From: JBFHRE01 sp041746105
Lineage (GTDB): Bacteria > Actinomycetota > Acidimicrobiia > Spongiisociales > ZC4RG35
Length of the DNA: 64,000 bases
Assembly (NCBI GenBank): GCA_041746105.1
Contig: JBGTHP010000032.1
Location: forward strand, 183,960 to 247,959
Direction of reading: 5' to 3'
Below are positions 51,887 to 60,257 of this stretch, in pieces; the first letter of the stretch is position 1, and each line of letters opens with the position of its first letter. The position numbers were made by a program, and so were the translations under genes. The notes under the pieces were generated by a model. The model saw only the letters and a list, made by a program, of their open reading frames with translations, had not been told where the DNA came from and did no database searches.

Positions 51887-53125
51887 GTGACCGCTGCGGA
51901 CACGCCCGGCGTTGAATCGGTCTTCCGGGAGGTCTACGGCCAGGCGGTTGCCACGCTGATTCGGCTCCTCGGCGACATCACCAACGCCGAGGATGCCGTC
52001 CAGGACGCCTTCGCCGTGGCCACTGACCAATGGCAACGCAACGGCATCCCACCCAACCCGGCAGGCTGGATCATCACCACCGCCCGGAACCGAGCGATCG
52101 ACACGCTCAGACGTTCGTCGCGGGGCAGAGAACTCCACCAGCAACTGCTCGGCAACGGGTCGGTCAACGAGGACGGCGGCTCCCCAACGGAAGATGACGG
52201 ACCGGTGAAAGACGATCACCTCCGCCTCATGTTCACGTGCTGTCATCCGGCGCTGCGGCTGGAACATCAGGTCGCCCTCACCCTCCGCCTCCTAGGGGCG
52301 TTGAGCGTCGAAGAGACGGCGCGCTCCTTCCTAGTGAGCGAAGCGGCGATGGCCAAACGGCTCGTCCGAGCCAAATACAAGATCAAGGCGGCCAACATCC
52401 CCTACCGAGTACCGGCCGAGGCAGACTTACCCGACCGGTTGCGGTCCGTCCTCGCCGTCATCTACCTGATCTACAACGCAGGCGCCGACGACTCTTCGAG
52501 GGAGGCCCTGCGCACCAACGCCATTCGGCTCGGTCGCGCCCTTGTCGGATTGATGCCGGACGAGCAGGAAGCCGCCGGCCTGCTGGCCCTGATGCTTCTC
52601 AGTGAATCCCGAAGCGAAACCCGCCGCGCCGGCGGGCTTCCCGTGCTGCTCCGTGATCAGGACCGATCGAGTTGGGACCGAAGCCTGATCGAGGAAGGAC
52701 ATGCCATCGTCCGCGCTTGTATCCGGCGCGATCGACCAGGTCCGTACCAATTGCAGGCCGCAATCCAGGCCGTGCATTGTGATGCGCCGACCTTTGCCGA
52801 CACCGACTGGAGTCAGATCTTGCGGCTCTATGACCACCTTTATGTTCTCATGCCCACGTCGGTGGTGGCATTGAACCGAGCGATCGCGGTAGGTGAGGTC
52901 GACGGGCCCGAGGCCGCTCTGGCCGCACTCGGGTCCATTGGCAACGTCCTCGACGACTACCACCTGCTGCATGCAGCCCTCGGCACGACATTTTGGCGGC
53001 TCGGCCGCCAGGGCGACGCCACGGCGGCGTTCGAGAGGGCCCTTCGGCTGGCGTCTTCAGAAACCGACAAGCGGTTCCTGCGTGGACAGCTCGAGATGGT
53101 GACAGGTGAGGGGTCACCCGCCTGA
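51887..53125 (+). CDS. ECF42-type RNA polymerase sigma factor
   Basis: 412 residues, twice the length of an ordinary ECF factor. Region 2: FREVYGQAVATLIRLLGDIT, AEDAVQDAFAVATDQW and WIITTARNRAIDTLRR. Region 4: MFTCCHPALRLEHQVALTLR, LLGALSVEETARSFLVSEAA. The C-terminal ~220 residues (LAVIYLIYNAGADDSS, LLALMLLSESR, PTSVVALNRAIAVGEVDGPE) form the TPR-like extension typical of this group, which replaces an anti-sigma factor. Starts with GTG 51887 and probably shares a transcript with the DGPF gene. Confidence 0.9.
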   Translation: MTAADTPGVESVFREVYGQAVATLIRLLGDITNAEDAVQDAFAVATDQWQRNGIPPNPAGWIITTARNRAIDTLRRSSRGRELHQQLLGNGSVNEDGGSPTEDDGPVKDDHLRLMFTCCHPALRLEHQVALTLRLLGALSVEETARSFLVSEAAMAKRLVRAKYKIKAANIPYRVPAEADLPDRLRSVLAVIYLIYNAGADDSSREALRTNAIRLGRALVGLMPDEQEAAGLLALMLLSESRSETRRAGGLPVLLRDQDRSSWDRSLIEEGHAIVRACIRRDRPGPYQLQAAIQAVHCDAPTFADTDWSQILRLYDHLYVLMPTSVVALNRAIAVGEVDGPEAALAALGSIGNVLDDYHLLHAALGTTFWRLGRQGDATAAFERALRLASSETDKRFLRGQLEMVTGEGSPA

Positions 53126-53159
53126 CGCCGTAGCAATCAGTCGAACCATGGCCACAAAA

Positions 53160-53190
53160 AGGCGGGTGGACCTGAGTCCACCCGCCTCTT
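53160..53190. terminator. Bidirectional terminator hairpin
   Basis: Perfect 12-bp stem AGGCGGGTGGAC / GTCCACCCGCCT with CTGA loop, preceded by AAAAA and followed by CTTGGGTTTTG. It lies between the stops of the convergent sigma factor (53125) and secreted-protein (53213) genes and can serve both. Confidence 0.85.
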
Positions 53191-53212
53191 GGGTTTTGAT
53201 GGTCTATTCAGA

Positions 53213-53677
53213 TCAACCGGCGAAGGCCGCCTCGAAACCGGCAAGCAGTTCCGCGCTGGAGGCTCCGCTGTAGCCGCAGTAGTTGACGTTGCCTTCTGAT
53301 GCCGAGATCAGATAGGTCGCTCCTGGCTGGAACTCGAAACCGGCGATCAGCGCAGCGCTCTCATGTCCACCGACCAGGGTCACGGTTTCGGCGTCGCCGC
53401 CCTTGAACCAACGATCCACCGACAGTGTGGCCGTCGCTCCGTCAACCGAGGTTACAGTGCCTTCGAAGGCAACCGGCATGCCTGCCAGCACCGCGGTGTC
53501 GAACGCGAGGCACGAGGCCGTTGCATTCGACTCGCCGAGGCTGAGCTCGAGCGACTTCTCGCCTGAATTCCCGTTCATCATTGCGACTGCGATTGCGGCC
53601 GCAACAACGGCGACTGCGATCGCGGCCGCCGCCCAACGACGGGGTGTCTTTTTCAAGTCTCTTGTCTGTGTCTGCAT
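53213..53677 (-). CDS. Membrane-anchored extracytoplasmic protein, unknown function
   Basis: 154 residues. MQTQTRDLKKTPRRW is a basic cytoplasmic start, AAAAIAVAVVAAAIAVAMM a single membrane helix, and the rest an exported beta-rich domain with AFEGTVTSVDGATATLSVDR, WFKGGDAETVTLVGG and one Cys in NVNYCGYSG plus one in ATASCLAFD, which could pair. The pattern FEGTVTSVD...VDRWFKG resembles small secreted tissue-inhibitor-like OB-fold proteins; that is tentative. ATG 53677 has GGAA upstream; longer reading to 53821 is not protein-like. Confidence 0.65.
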   Translation of the reverse strand: MQTQTRDLKKTPRRWAAAAIAVAVVAAAIAVAMMNGNSGEKSLELSLGESNATASCLAFDTAVLAGMPVAFEGTVTSVDGATATLSVDRWFKGGDAETVTLVGGHESAALIAGFEFQPGATYLISASEGNVNYCGYSGASSAELLAGFEAAFAG

Positions 53678-53874
53678 TTCTGCTGTTCCTTGTCCTGTGT
53701 CTAACTGATGTTTCTTCGAGTGTGACGACGCCGCGGACGCCTGATCTTTCTCTCGAGTGATGTGACGTTTGACAGCGGCCGTCGGTTCCCACCGATGAGC
53801 GGTTTTACGGGTGACCACCACGGCCAGTTACTCGCCGCGTATCAGTTCCCGAACACGATCTGAGATCGACCGGA

Positions 53875-54567
53875 TCAACCGAGGGCAACGGGTTCGCCCG
53901 CCTGATGGTGGGTACGCCCCCGTTCACCAAACACGTGCACCGCCCCGGCCCCGTAGGCGGTCCACGATCCTGGGTTGCCATACAACGCTGTGTTCTCGTC
54001 GATTCCGACCAAGGTGATGTGGCGATCGTGTACGCGCACGACCGGCTTCATCATTCTGCCAAACCGGTCGTAATGGGGCAGTACGCAGATGCCGTCGACC
54101 AGGCCCAGCCCATCACCCTGCTCCGATCGGAAGGCAGGGATGACAGACGACATCGCCATGGCACCTGCAGAACAGCCGGCGACCGCCGAGCCTTGGAGCC
54201 AGGCGTCGAGCACGGCCTGCCACACAGGCGTCTCGCGCAAACTCGCCACGAGGTGGACGGGACTCCCACCAGACATCACCACCATCCCGGCGCCGGCGAT
54301 CTCCGACGCCAGCGCCTCGTTCTCGGCGCCGGAACGGTCCAATACCGGCAGCGTGACCACCTCTGCGTCGATCGAGGCGAAGTGCGAGGCCGCCAGTTCA
54401 GACCAATATCGAAGCCGGCTCGATCCTTCGAGCCCGGAGGCCGTCGGCAGGTGAACAACCCGGCGCGAACGCGCTTCCAGCAGGATGACGTCGAGGTCCG
54501 CCATGACTGGAAGGAACTCTCCACTCCCCAGCAGAGCAAGCGGACCAGGACTCACCTGGTTGTTCAT
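53875..54567 (-). CDS. Peptidase S51 / cyanophycinase-like protein
   Basis: 230 residues. Serine peptidase of the dipeptidase E / cyanophycinase family. Seen: LALLGSGEFLPVMADLD, the nucleophile elbow VAGCSAGAMAMSSV, GGSPVHLVASL, LVDGICVLPHYDRFGRM and LVGIDENTALYG, which belong to this fold. Lacks a signal peptide, so cytoplasmic. True cyanophycinases are longer, and no cyanophycin synthetase is nearby; general dipeptide cleavage is the safer call. Confidence 0.8.
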   Translation of the reverse strand: MNNQVSPGPLALLGSGEFLPVMADLDVILLEARSRRVVHLPTASGLEGSSRLRYWSELAASHFASIDAEVVTLPVLDRSGAENEALASEIAGAGMVVMSGGSPVHLVASLRETPVWQAVLDAWLQGSAVAGCSAGAMAMSSVIPAFRSEQGDGLGLVDGICVLPHYDRFGRMMKPVVRVHDRHITLVGIDENTALYGNPGSWTAYGAGAVHVFGERGRTHHQAGEPVALG

Positions 54568-54620
54568 CGGTCAGACGTTTTCGCTGAACCCTGCACCAAC
54601 GACCCAGTGACGTCCTTTGG

Positions 54621-55058
54621 TTACTTGCCGCGAAGCGAGAGGGCGCCGACGCCGGCCAGAATGGCACCGGCGTAATAGGCAACTCCGCCGATGACGGTCA
54701 GGAAATCGGTGGTGAGAATCCCGTCTCTGACCTCCTCGACCAGATTCGCCGCACCCAACACACCCAACAATCCTGCGGCCACAAACATCACCGAGGAGTG
54801 GGGAATCGGTGCAGGAGCACCCTTGCGCTGCTGATTTGTGTAGGCCGCTCCGACGATGAATATCGCCAGCGCGAAGGAGGCATAGTCGGTGGCGTACTCG
54901 TCGACCAACAGATCGAACAGAACCCAGGCGCCGAGGACGACGACCGACCCCAACACTGCCAACATCTCTCCGGGACCGAGCTTTCCCATCATGCCTTGGA
55001 TCTCGCTGGCGACGTTGCCATCTGCCGGCGTGCCTTGCGGCGTTTCGCCGTCTGTCAT
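54621..55058 (-). CDS. Four-helix membrane protein, unknown function
   Basis: 145 residues. A polar N-terminus (MTDGETPQGTPADGN) followed by about four helices: MLAVLGSVVVLGAWVLFDLL, YASFALAIFIVGAAYT, SVMFVAAGLLGVLGAANL and VIGGVAYYAGAILAGVGAL. ATG 55058 is chosen because GGAGGG stands just upstream; the longer frame to 55175 is not protein-like. Not recognised. Confidence 0.65.
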   Translation of the reverse strand: MTDGETPQGTPADGNVASEIQGMMGKLGPGEMLAVLGSVVVLGAWVLFDLLVDEYATDYASFALAIFIVGAAYTNQQRKGAPAPIPHSSVMFVAAGLLGVLGAANLVEEVRDGILTTDFLTVIGGVAYYAGAILAGVGALSLRGK

Positions 55059-55233
55059 AAACCCTCCCATCGAGTGTGATTCGATCCTATGCCTCCGTGC
55101 CCAACCGGCGTCGTGATAAGCCGGAATCGATTGTCCGACGAACAGATCACAATGGCGCTCGTTTGATACCGGCATCGAGGGCCACCTTCAATAATCCACG
55201 ACCAGCAACCGTTGGCCATGGCAGAGTCCTTCC

Positions 55234-55740
55234 GTGATATCAGTTCAAACGGAGCCGCTCGAGACCCGGCGGCTATCGCTCACTCCCTTGGCCACGACCG
55301 ACGATGTCGTGATGCTCGAGGTCCTCTCCGACCCAGAGCTGTACCGGTACATCGGGGGCCGCCCGCCAACCGCCAACGAGTTGAAACGGCAATACCGTTC
55401 ACAGGTCGCGGGGTCGCCCCGGCCACACGAGAAGTGGCACAACTGGGTTCTGAGAGTCCTCGACCACGGGTCCGCCATCGGATTCGTCCAGGCCACCGTC
55501 ACCGGGTCCAGCGCCGAGATCGCCTGGGTGATCGGGACCCCGGCGCAGCGGCAGGGGTATGCCGCGGAGGCCGCGGGCGAGATGTGTCGCTGGCTCACAG
55601 AAGCCGGAGTCGATCGCCTGGTTGCCTCGATCAAACCGGGCCACATCGCCTCAGAACGGGTGGCGGCCAAACTCGGACTCGAGCCAAGCGGTGAGTTGGA
55701 TGACGACGGCGAAGCCATCTGGACCAAACCGCTCGACTAG
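55234..55740 (+). CDS. GNAT family N-acetyltransferase
   Basis: 168 residues. Acetyl-CoA-dependent acylation of an amine, RimJ/L-like. Seen: ETRRLSLTPLATTDDVVM, WVLRVLDHGSAIGFVQATV, AEIAWVIGTPAQRQGYAAEA (acetyl-CoA loop Q/RxxGxA), and VASIKPGHIASERVAAKLG. GTG 55234 gives the family N-terminus. Substrate unknown. Confidence 0.87.
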   Translation: MISVQTEPLETRRLSLTPLATTDDVVMLEVLSDPELYRYIGGRPPTANELKRQYRSQVAGSPRPHEKWHNWVLRVLDHGSAIGFVQATVTGSSAEIAWVIGTPAQRQGYAAEAAGEMCRWLTEAGVDRLVASIKPGHIASERVAAKLGLEPSGELDDDGEAIWTKPLD

Positions 55741-55791
55741 ACGTATCCGTCACCGGCCGTCGGGAGCCAGAATCGCGCCGAACCCGACGCC

Positions 55792-55835
55792 AACTTTCGG
55801 CGATTCGCCCCGAATGCGGGGTCTGGAGCCTAAGG
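55792..55835 (+). repeat. 44-nt upstream element, copy 2 (with hairpins)
   Basis: Second copy of 902-945. Here it contains CCCCG-AATG-CGGGG (55808-55821 approx.) and overlaps the palindrome GGAGCC-TAA-GGCTCC (55825-55839). It sits between the GNAT stop and the PuuD-like start, so the hairpins could terminate the GNAT transcript. Confidence 0.45.
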
Positions 55836-55843
55836 CTCCAAGA

Positions 55844-55849
55844 TAGAAT
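55844..55849 (+). promoter_or_regulatory. Candidate -10 box TAGAAT for the PuuD-like gene
   Basis: TAGAAT, 6 nt, then ATG 55856. It makes the in-frame GTG at 55850 unlikely as a start, since that codon would lie upstream of the transcript. Confidence 0.45.
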
Positions 55850-55855
55850 GTGCCG

Positions 55856-56587
55856 ATGCTGACCCCTGTCATCGGTATTTCGGCGCGGACACGCCGGCTC
55901 GACACGGCACTTGGTCTAGGCGAAGTCCACTATTCGATTGCAGCCGACTACGTGAATGCCGTAGTCGAAGCCGGCGGTCTCCCGGTCGTTCTCCCTACTG
56001 TCGATCCCTCGAAGGCAACCGCCTACATTTCTGGCCTCGACGGCCTCATCATCTCTGGCGGAAACGATGTCGAGCCCGCTCGATATGGCGCCGAAGTCGA
56101 TGGCAGCGTCGACCCCGACCCCGATCGCGACCAATGGGAGATTGCCCTGGTGGCCGCGGCCCGATCCGCCGCGGCCCCGATTCTCGGCATCTGCCGCGGC
56201 GCCCAAATCCTCAATGTTGCGCTGGGCGGAACTCTCCATCAACACATCTGGGATACGCGATCCGACCATCCTGACTTGCATCGGCCTGGCCAGATACTTT
56301 TGGAAATTGGATCCCACCGGATCGACCTGGTGCCCGGCAGCAGAATCGCCGCGATCTACGGAAGCAACACCCGCCGGGTCAACAGCTGGCACCATCAGGC
56401 TCTCGACGTCGTGGGCGAAGGCCTCGAGGTGACGGCGAGAGCACCCGATGGAACCATCGAGGCGGTCGAGTCGATTGACGGCCTCGCCATCGGAGTCCAA
56501 TGGCATCCCAAGCGGATGGACATGGCGGATGAGCGCCCTCTCTTCGAAGCCCTGGTCAAGCAGGCGGCCGACGTCTCCGCCGGCTGA
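55856..56587 (+). CDS. Class I glutamine amidotransferase-like hydrolase (gamma-glutamyl-GABA hydrolase type)
   Basis: 243 residues. Peptidase C26 of the PuuD group. Seen: VIGISARTRRLDTALG, YVNAVVEAGGLPVVLP, LDGLIISGGNDVEPARYGAE, catalytic Cys in PILGICRGAQILNVALGGTL, HQHIWD, INSWHHQ-like VNSWHHQALD, and the His-Glu part in GVQWHPKRMD. Releases GABA from gamma-glutamyl-GABA in the glutamylated putrescine pathway, which fits the polyamine operon at 22-27.5 kb, though it is far from it. Confidence 0.85.
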   Translation: MLTPVIGISARTRRLDTALGLGEVHYSIAADYVNAVVEAGGLPVVLPTVDPSKATAYISGLDGLIISGGNDVEPARYGAEVDGSVDPDPDRDQWEIALVAAARSAAAPILGICRGAQILNVALGGTLHQHIWDTRSDHPDLHRPGQILLEIGSHRIDLVPGSRIAAIYGSNTRRVNSWHHQALDVVGEGLEVTARAPDGTIEAVESIDGLAIGVQWHPKRMDMADERPLFEALVKQAADVSAG

Positions 56588-56665
56588 AGCCGAAACTGCC
56601 GGAGCCCTGCAGGTGTGTGTTCATGGAGACCGGCCACGATCGGCCCCTGGATGCCGGAGCGACCC

Positions 56666-57619
56666 TCATTTTTGGCGAGCGCCCTTCGCAAGCCTGAGGT
56701 CGATCGATTCGACGCTGCAGGCGCGTAGTGATGCGATCGTGGCATAGCGGGCCGAGCGGATCAGGCAGCATTGCCAGCGCGTGAAGGTCGTGGCGTCGTC
56801 GCCGGCCGCGTCGAACATCACATTCGTGCGATCGTCGCGGTGAGTCAGGTCGGCGTGGTGGCCGATCTCATGGGCGACGGTGGCCAGTGTCGCGTCTTGA
56901 CCGATCACGATGTAGTCGGTGCGCGGAATCGCACATCCATTGGCGCCTTCATACTTGGGTACAAAATACGCGGTGATCGTCACTGCGGCAGTCTCGACCG
57001 CTGCGCAGCTGTTGCGCTCGAAAAACAGGTGGTGCTTTGAGAAGAACCCGCCGGCACCGCATGTGAATTCCTCGATGTCGTCGGGAGCGGTGACGGTTTC
57101 GAACGAGGGGACGCAAAGTTCGAGATTGCAATGCTCCAGTCGTTCACGAGCTCCGGCTATGAGCTCTTGCACTCGGTCGAACGGGACCGCCGGCACACCG
57201 TCGTCATCCACGAGCACCTTTACGCACAACGCCATGCGCTTGCGGAGGTTGAGGCCGAGAAGACAGGGCAGGATCTCGAATATGAAACGAAGCGGCCAGT
57301 CGACCAACCAGCAGATCCAACGGACCAGATAGAAGACATAACGAACCGCGACTTCTATCCAGCGGACGATCCGGATGATCACCTCTTTGCACACCCACTC
57401 CCAGACCGTATTGACGACTTCGACGAGTTCTGTCACCCAGTTGCAAAGTTTGTCCAGAGGCCAAGGCAGCCATTTGCAGACCTTCTTGGTCACCTCGACG
57501 ATGGTCTTGATGACGGTGCTGACCCACTCGCAGACGGTTTCCACAATCGTCTGCACTATCTGGATCAAGGTGATGATGATGAGCTCGATCCTGGTGAGGA
57601 TCTTGACGCAGATCTGCAT
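56666..57619 (-). CDS. Membrane-embedded metzincin-like zinc metalloprotease, Trp/Cys-rich
   Basis: 317 residues. Residues 1-122 are an almost unbroken series of hydrophobic or amphipathic helices with regularly placed Trp and Cys (VETVCEWVSTVIKTIVEV, KVCKWLPWPLDKLCNWV, VNTVWEWVCKEVI, YLVRWICWLVDWPL). Residues ~130-317 form a soluble domain with VAHEIGHHADLTH (249-260), an HExxHxxxxxH zinc site (His250, Glu251, His254, His260), and NVMF with Met268 as a Met-turn. Cys are frequent throughout. AAGGGAGA precedes ATG 57619; the 57676 start is rejected. No classic signal peptide. A membrane-attacking protease or toxin is a hypothesis. Confidence 0.72.
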   Translation of the reverse strand: MQICVKILTRIELIIITLIQIVQTIVETVCEWVSTVIKTIVEVTKKVCKWLPWPLDKLCNWVTELVEVVNTVWEWVCKEVIIRIVRWIEVAVRYVFYLVRWICWLVDWPLRFIFEILPCLLGLNLRKRMALCVKVLVDDDGVPAVPFDRVQELIAGARERLEHCNLELCVPSFETVTAPDDIEEFTCGAGGFFSKHHLFFERNSCAAVETAAVTITAYFVPKYEGANGCAIPRTDYIVIGQDATLATVAHEIGHHADLTHRDDRTNVMFDAAGDDATTFTRWQCCLIRSARYATIASLRACSVESIDLRLAKGARQK

Positions 57620-57774
57620 CTCGGTTTCTCCCTTGTCGCAATACAGAGAAGGGAGGCGTCCATTTGATACCGGCATTTCGATTACCCGGCGGACGTGCCC
57701 ACGGACGCCATTCAGCTGAGATTCAACCTGCCGGAGTCATCGTGCGTGGTTTCCCGATGCGACACTGGAGTTGC

Positions 57775-58440
57775 GTGAAGATTCTGCTCATCGAAGACGA
57801 CGCCAAGATCGGCAAAGCCCTGATCCGGGGACTAGACGCGGAAGGATTCACCGTCGACTGGGCGGCCGACGGCGAGGACGGATTGTGGAGGGCGCGCGAA
57901 GGCAGCCATGAGGTGATTCTCCTCGACATCCTGCTACCAAAACTCAACGGCTACAGGGTTTGTGCGGAGTTGAGATCGGACGGCATCTGGACTCCGATTC
58001 TGATGCTGACCGCCAAGGATGGTGACCTCGACGAGGCGGAGGGTCTCGACACCGGAGCCGACGACTATCTCACCAAACCCTTCTCGTTTCCGGTCCTCGT
58101 CTCCAGGATCAGGGCACTCGCCCGACGGGCCACGGAGAGAAAACCCGTTCCGGTGGATGTCCTCGGCCTCCGTCTTGATCCTGCCACCCGGCGGGTTTTC
58201 CATCGTGAAGTCGAGGTGCCCCTCACTAGCCGCGAGTTCGCGGTCCTCGAGTTCTTGATGCGACGAGCGGGAACCGTCATCTCGAAGTCCGAGATCCTGG
58301 CCGGGGTGTGGGATTTCGAGTTCGACGGAGACCCCAACATCGTCGAGGTCTATATCAAACGGCTGCGGACCAAACTCGAGGAACCGGGTGTCATCGAAAC
58401 CGTGCGTGGCGCCGGATACCGGTTGAGATCCGGTGACTGA
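57775..58440 (+). CDS. OmpR-family response regulator
   Basis: 221 residues. Receiver domain: KILLIEDDAKIGKALIRGLD, phospho-Asp in VILLDILLPKLNGYRV, Thr in LMLTAKDGD, Lys in DDYLTKPFSFPVLVSRIR. Winged-helix output: EVPLTSREFAVLEFLMRRAG, VWDFEFDGDPNIVEVYIKRL and IETVRGAGYRL. GTG 57775 with TGGAG upstream is chosen over the longer frame from 57664. The sensor kinase starts 8 bases before this stop. Divergent from the metalloprotease gene, which it could regulate. Confidence 0.9.
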   Translation: MKILLIEDDAKIGKALIRGLDAEGFTVDWAADGEDGLWRAREGSHEVILLDILLPKLNGYRVCAELRSDGIWTPILMLTAKDGDLDEAEGLDTGADDYLTKPFSFPVLVSRIRALARRATERKPVPVDVLGLRLDPATRRVFHREVEVPLTSREFAVLEFLMRRAGTVISKSEILAGVWDFEFDGDPNIVEVYIKRLRTKLEEPGVIETVRGAGYRLRSGD

Positions 58441-59773
58441 CCGCAAGCTCTCGGTCAGACGCAGCGTCACCATGGCGGCCACCTCGGTGACACTGGTCGC
58501 CCTCGCCTTGGCCGCCGTCGGGATCGTTTGGTCACAGCAACGTGTACTCACCGAACGTCTCGACCGAGAACTTTCGGCGCGCGCCGATGCGATATCGAAC
58601 GAGCTGGCGATGGGCACGGTCGACCTTTCAACGGGACGGTTCCCTTTCACCCAGATCGTGACAATCGATGGTCAGGTGATCGACGCTTCCCCCGGCCTGG
58701 TTGGTCTGCCTCCCCTGGCACCAACGCCGTCTGCCGCTCCGGCAGTCGGGTTTGTCGAAGGGATTCCAGAACCCGATGACAAAGCCCGCCTGCACAGCCG
58801 GGTCATATCGGATACTGCAGGTCGACAGGTGCTCCACGTTGGAGAGTCGATGGATCGGGTCGACGACCCGGTGGGCGTCGCCGCCTTGACCCTCACCGCC
58901 GCCGTGCCTCTCATCACCGGGCTTCTCGGTTGGATCATCTGGCTGATGGTCGGGCGCACCCTGCGCCCGGTGGAGGCGATCAGGGCCGAGGTGAGCAGGA
59001 TCACCCTTTCGGACCTGAGCCGCCGGGTTCCACAACCTCCCGGCGACGACGAAGTGTCCCGCCTGGCGTCGACCATGAACGACATGTTGGCGACGCTCGA
59101 GGAGGCGGCCCGCCGCCAGGATCGTTTCATTTCAGACGCGTCCCACGAACTCAGGACCCCGCTGGCGCGAATGCGCGCCGAGATCGAGGTCGATCTCGCC
59201 CACCCCGAGACCTCGGACCCGAGTGCAACCCAGGCCAGCCTGCTCGAAGAACTCACCCGGATCACCGACATGATCGATGAGTTGTTGCTGCTGGCCCGGT
59301 CGGGATCGGTGATCGGGCGCATGGAACCGATCGACCTAGGCCAACTGGTCGACGACGAACTGGGCGCCACCACGGTTCCGGACAACCTCGTCATCGATGC
59401 CCAGCTGCAGCGAGGGTCGGTGATGATGGGCGATCGGACCAGCCTGGTTCGGGTGACCCGAAATCTGATAGACAATGCGATCAGGCATGCTTCGGAGGGG
59501 GTGACGGTCGAGGTGGTCAAGATCGGAGAGGACGTCCGTCTGTCCGTGGCCGACGACGGTGAAGGAATCTCACTTGCCGATCGGCAACGGGTCTTTGAAC
59601 GATTCTCAAGAGTCGATGAGGCCCGCGCTCAAGAACGAGGCGGCGCCGGGCTCGGTCTGGCGATTGTGAGAGAGATCGTCACCGCCCACAAGGGAGTTGT
59701 CGGAATCGACGAAAACCACCATCGCGGCACGAGAGTTCTGGTGGTTTTCCAGGCGGCCCAACCGGAGTCGTGA
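58433..59773 (+). CDS. Sensor histidine kinase of the preceding regulator
   Basis: 446 residues. Two helices (SVTMAATSVTLVALALAAVG; VAALTLTAAVPLITGLLGWI) flank a ~130-residue extracytoplasmic sensor; then HAMP (LRPVEAIRAEVSRI), HisKA with FISDASHELRTPLARMRAEI, and ATPase boxes NLIDNAIRHASEG, VADDGEGISLADR and RGGAGLGLAIVREIV. Starts with GTG 58433 and overlaps the regulator by 8 bases, so they form one two-component system. The signal is unknown. Confidence 0.9.
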   Translation: MTDRKLSVRRSVTMAATSVTLVALALAAVGIVWSQQRVLTERLDRELSARADAISNELAMGTVDLSTGRFPFTQIVTIDGQVIDASPGLVGLPPLAPTPSAAPAVGFVEGIPEPDDKARLHSRVISDTAGRQVLHVGESMDRVDDPVGVAALTLTAAVPLITGLLGWIIWLMVGRTLRPVEAIRAEVSRITLSDLSRRVPQPPGDDEVSRLASTMNDMLATLEEAARRQDRFISDASHELRTPLARMRAEIEVDLAHPETSDPSATQASLLEELTRITDMIDELLLLARSGSVIGRMEPIDLGQLVDDELGATTVPDNLVIDAQLQRGSVMMGDRTSLVRVTRNLIDNAIRHASEGVTVEVVKIGEDVRLSVADDGEGISLADRQRVFERFSRVDEARAQERGGAGLGLAIVREIVTAHKGVVGIDENHHRGTRVLVVFQAAQPES

Positions 59774-59774
59774 A

Positions 59775-60209
59775 TCAGACCCCGATATCTTCGTTCCATA
59801 CGTCGGGGTAGGCGGCGATGAACTGCTCCATCAGTTCGTAGCAGCGGTGGTCGTCGAGCACTTCTACCTCGACACCGCGCTCGGTGAGGAGCGCTTCCTC
59901 CCCAAGGAAGGTCCGGTTCTCCCCGATCACGACCTTGGGAATCCCGTAGAGCAGGATGGCGCCGCTGCACATGCTGCACGGTGAAAGAGTGGTGTAGATC
60001 ACCGAGCGGCGGTATGAGGCGGCAGGTAAACGTCCGGCGTTTTCCAGCGCATCCATCTCGCCGTGGAGTGTCGGACTCCCGTTCTGCACACGTCGATTGT
60101 GCCCTCTCCCTACCACCTCGCCGTCGACCACGAGCACAGAGCCGATCGGTATGCCCCCTTCGGCCACACCCAACTCTGCCTCGACGATCGCCTGCTGCAA
60201 GAAGTTCAC
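59775..60209 (-). CDS. Cytosine deaminase-like nucleoside/base deaminase
   Basis: 144 residues. Zinc hydrolase converting cytosine to uracil or acting on a related base. Seen: GGIPIGSVLVVDGEVVGRGH, zinc His and catalytic Glu in TLHGEMDALENAGRL, the two zinc Cys in TTLSPCSMCSGAILLYGIPK, and the C-terminus MEQFIAAYPDVWNEDIGV. The ending and GIPKVVIGENRTFLG resemble yeast-type cytosine deaminase (FCY1) more than bacterial guanine deaminase or TadA. GTG start; GATAAT lies 6 nt upstream. Convergent with the kinase gene, 1 base apart. Confidence 0.85.
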   Translation of the reverse strand: MNFLQQAIVEAELGVAEGGIPIGSVLVVDGEVVGRGHNRRVQNGSPTLHGEMDALENAGRLPAASYRRSVIYTTLSPCSMCSGAILLYGIPKVVIGENRTFLGEEALLTERGVEVEVLDDHRCYELMEQFIAAYPDVWNEDIGV

Positions 60210-60215
60210 TCTCTG

Positions 60216-60221
60216 ATTATC
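60216..60221 (-). promoter_or_regulatory. Candidate -10 box GATAAT for the deaminase gene
   Basis: Reverse-strand GATAAT, 6 nt, then GTG 60209. Same spacing as other leaderless candidates here. Confidence 0.35.
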
Positions 60222-60257
60222 GACCAGAGCGAACCCACATAAGGGGATGACGGATGG

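Noticed and set aside
55162..57676. Shared 14-mer TTTGATACCGGCAT at 55162 and 57663, upstream of two reverse-strand genes
   Set aside because: Several identical 14-mer pairs are expected by chance in 64 kb; flanks do not match.
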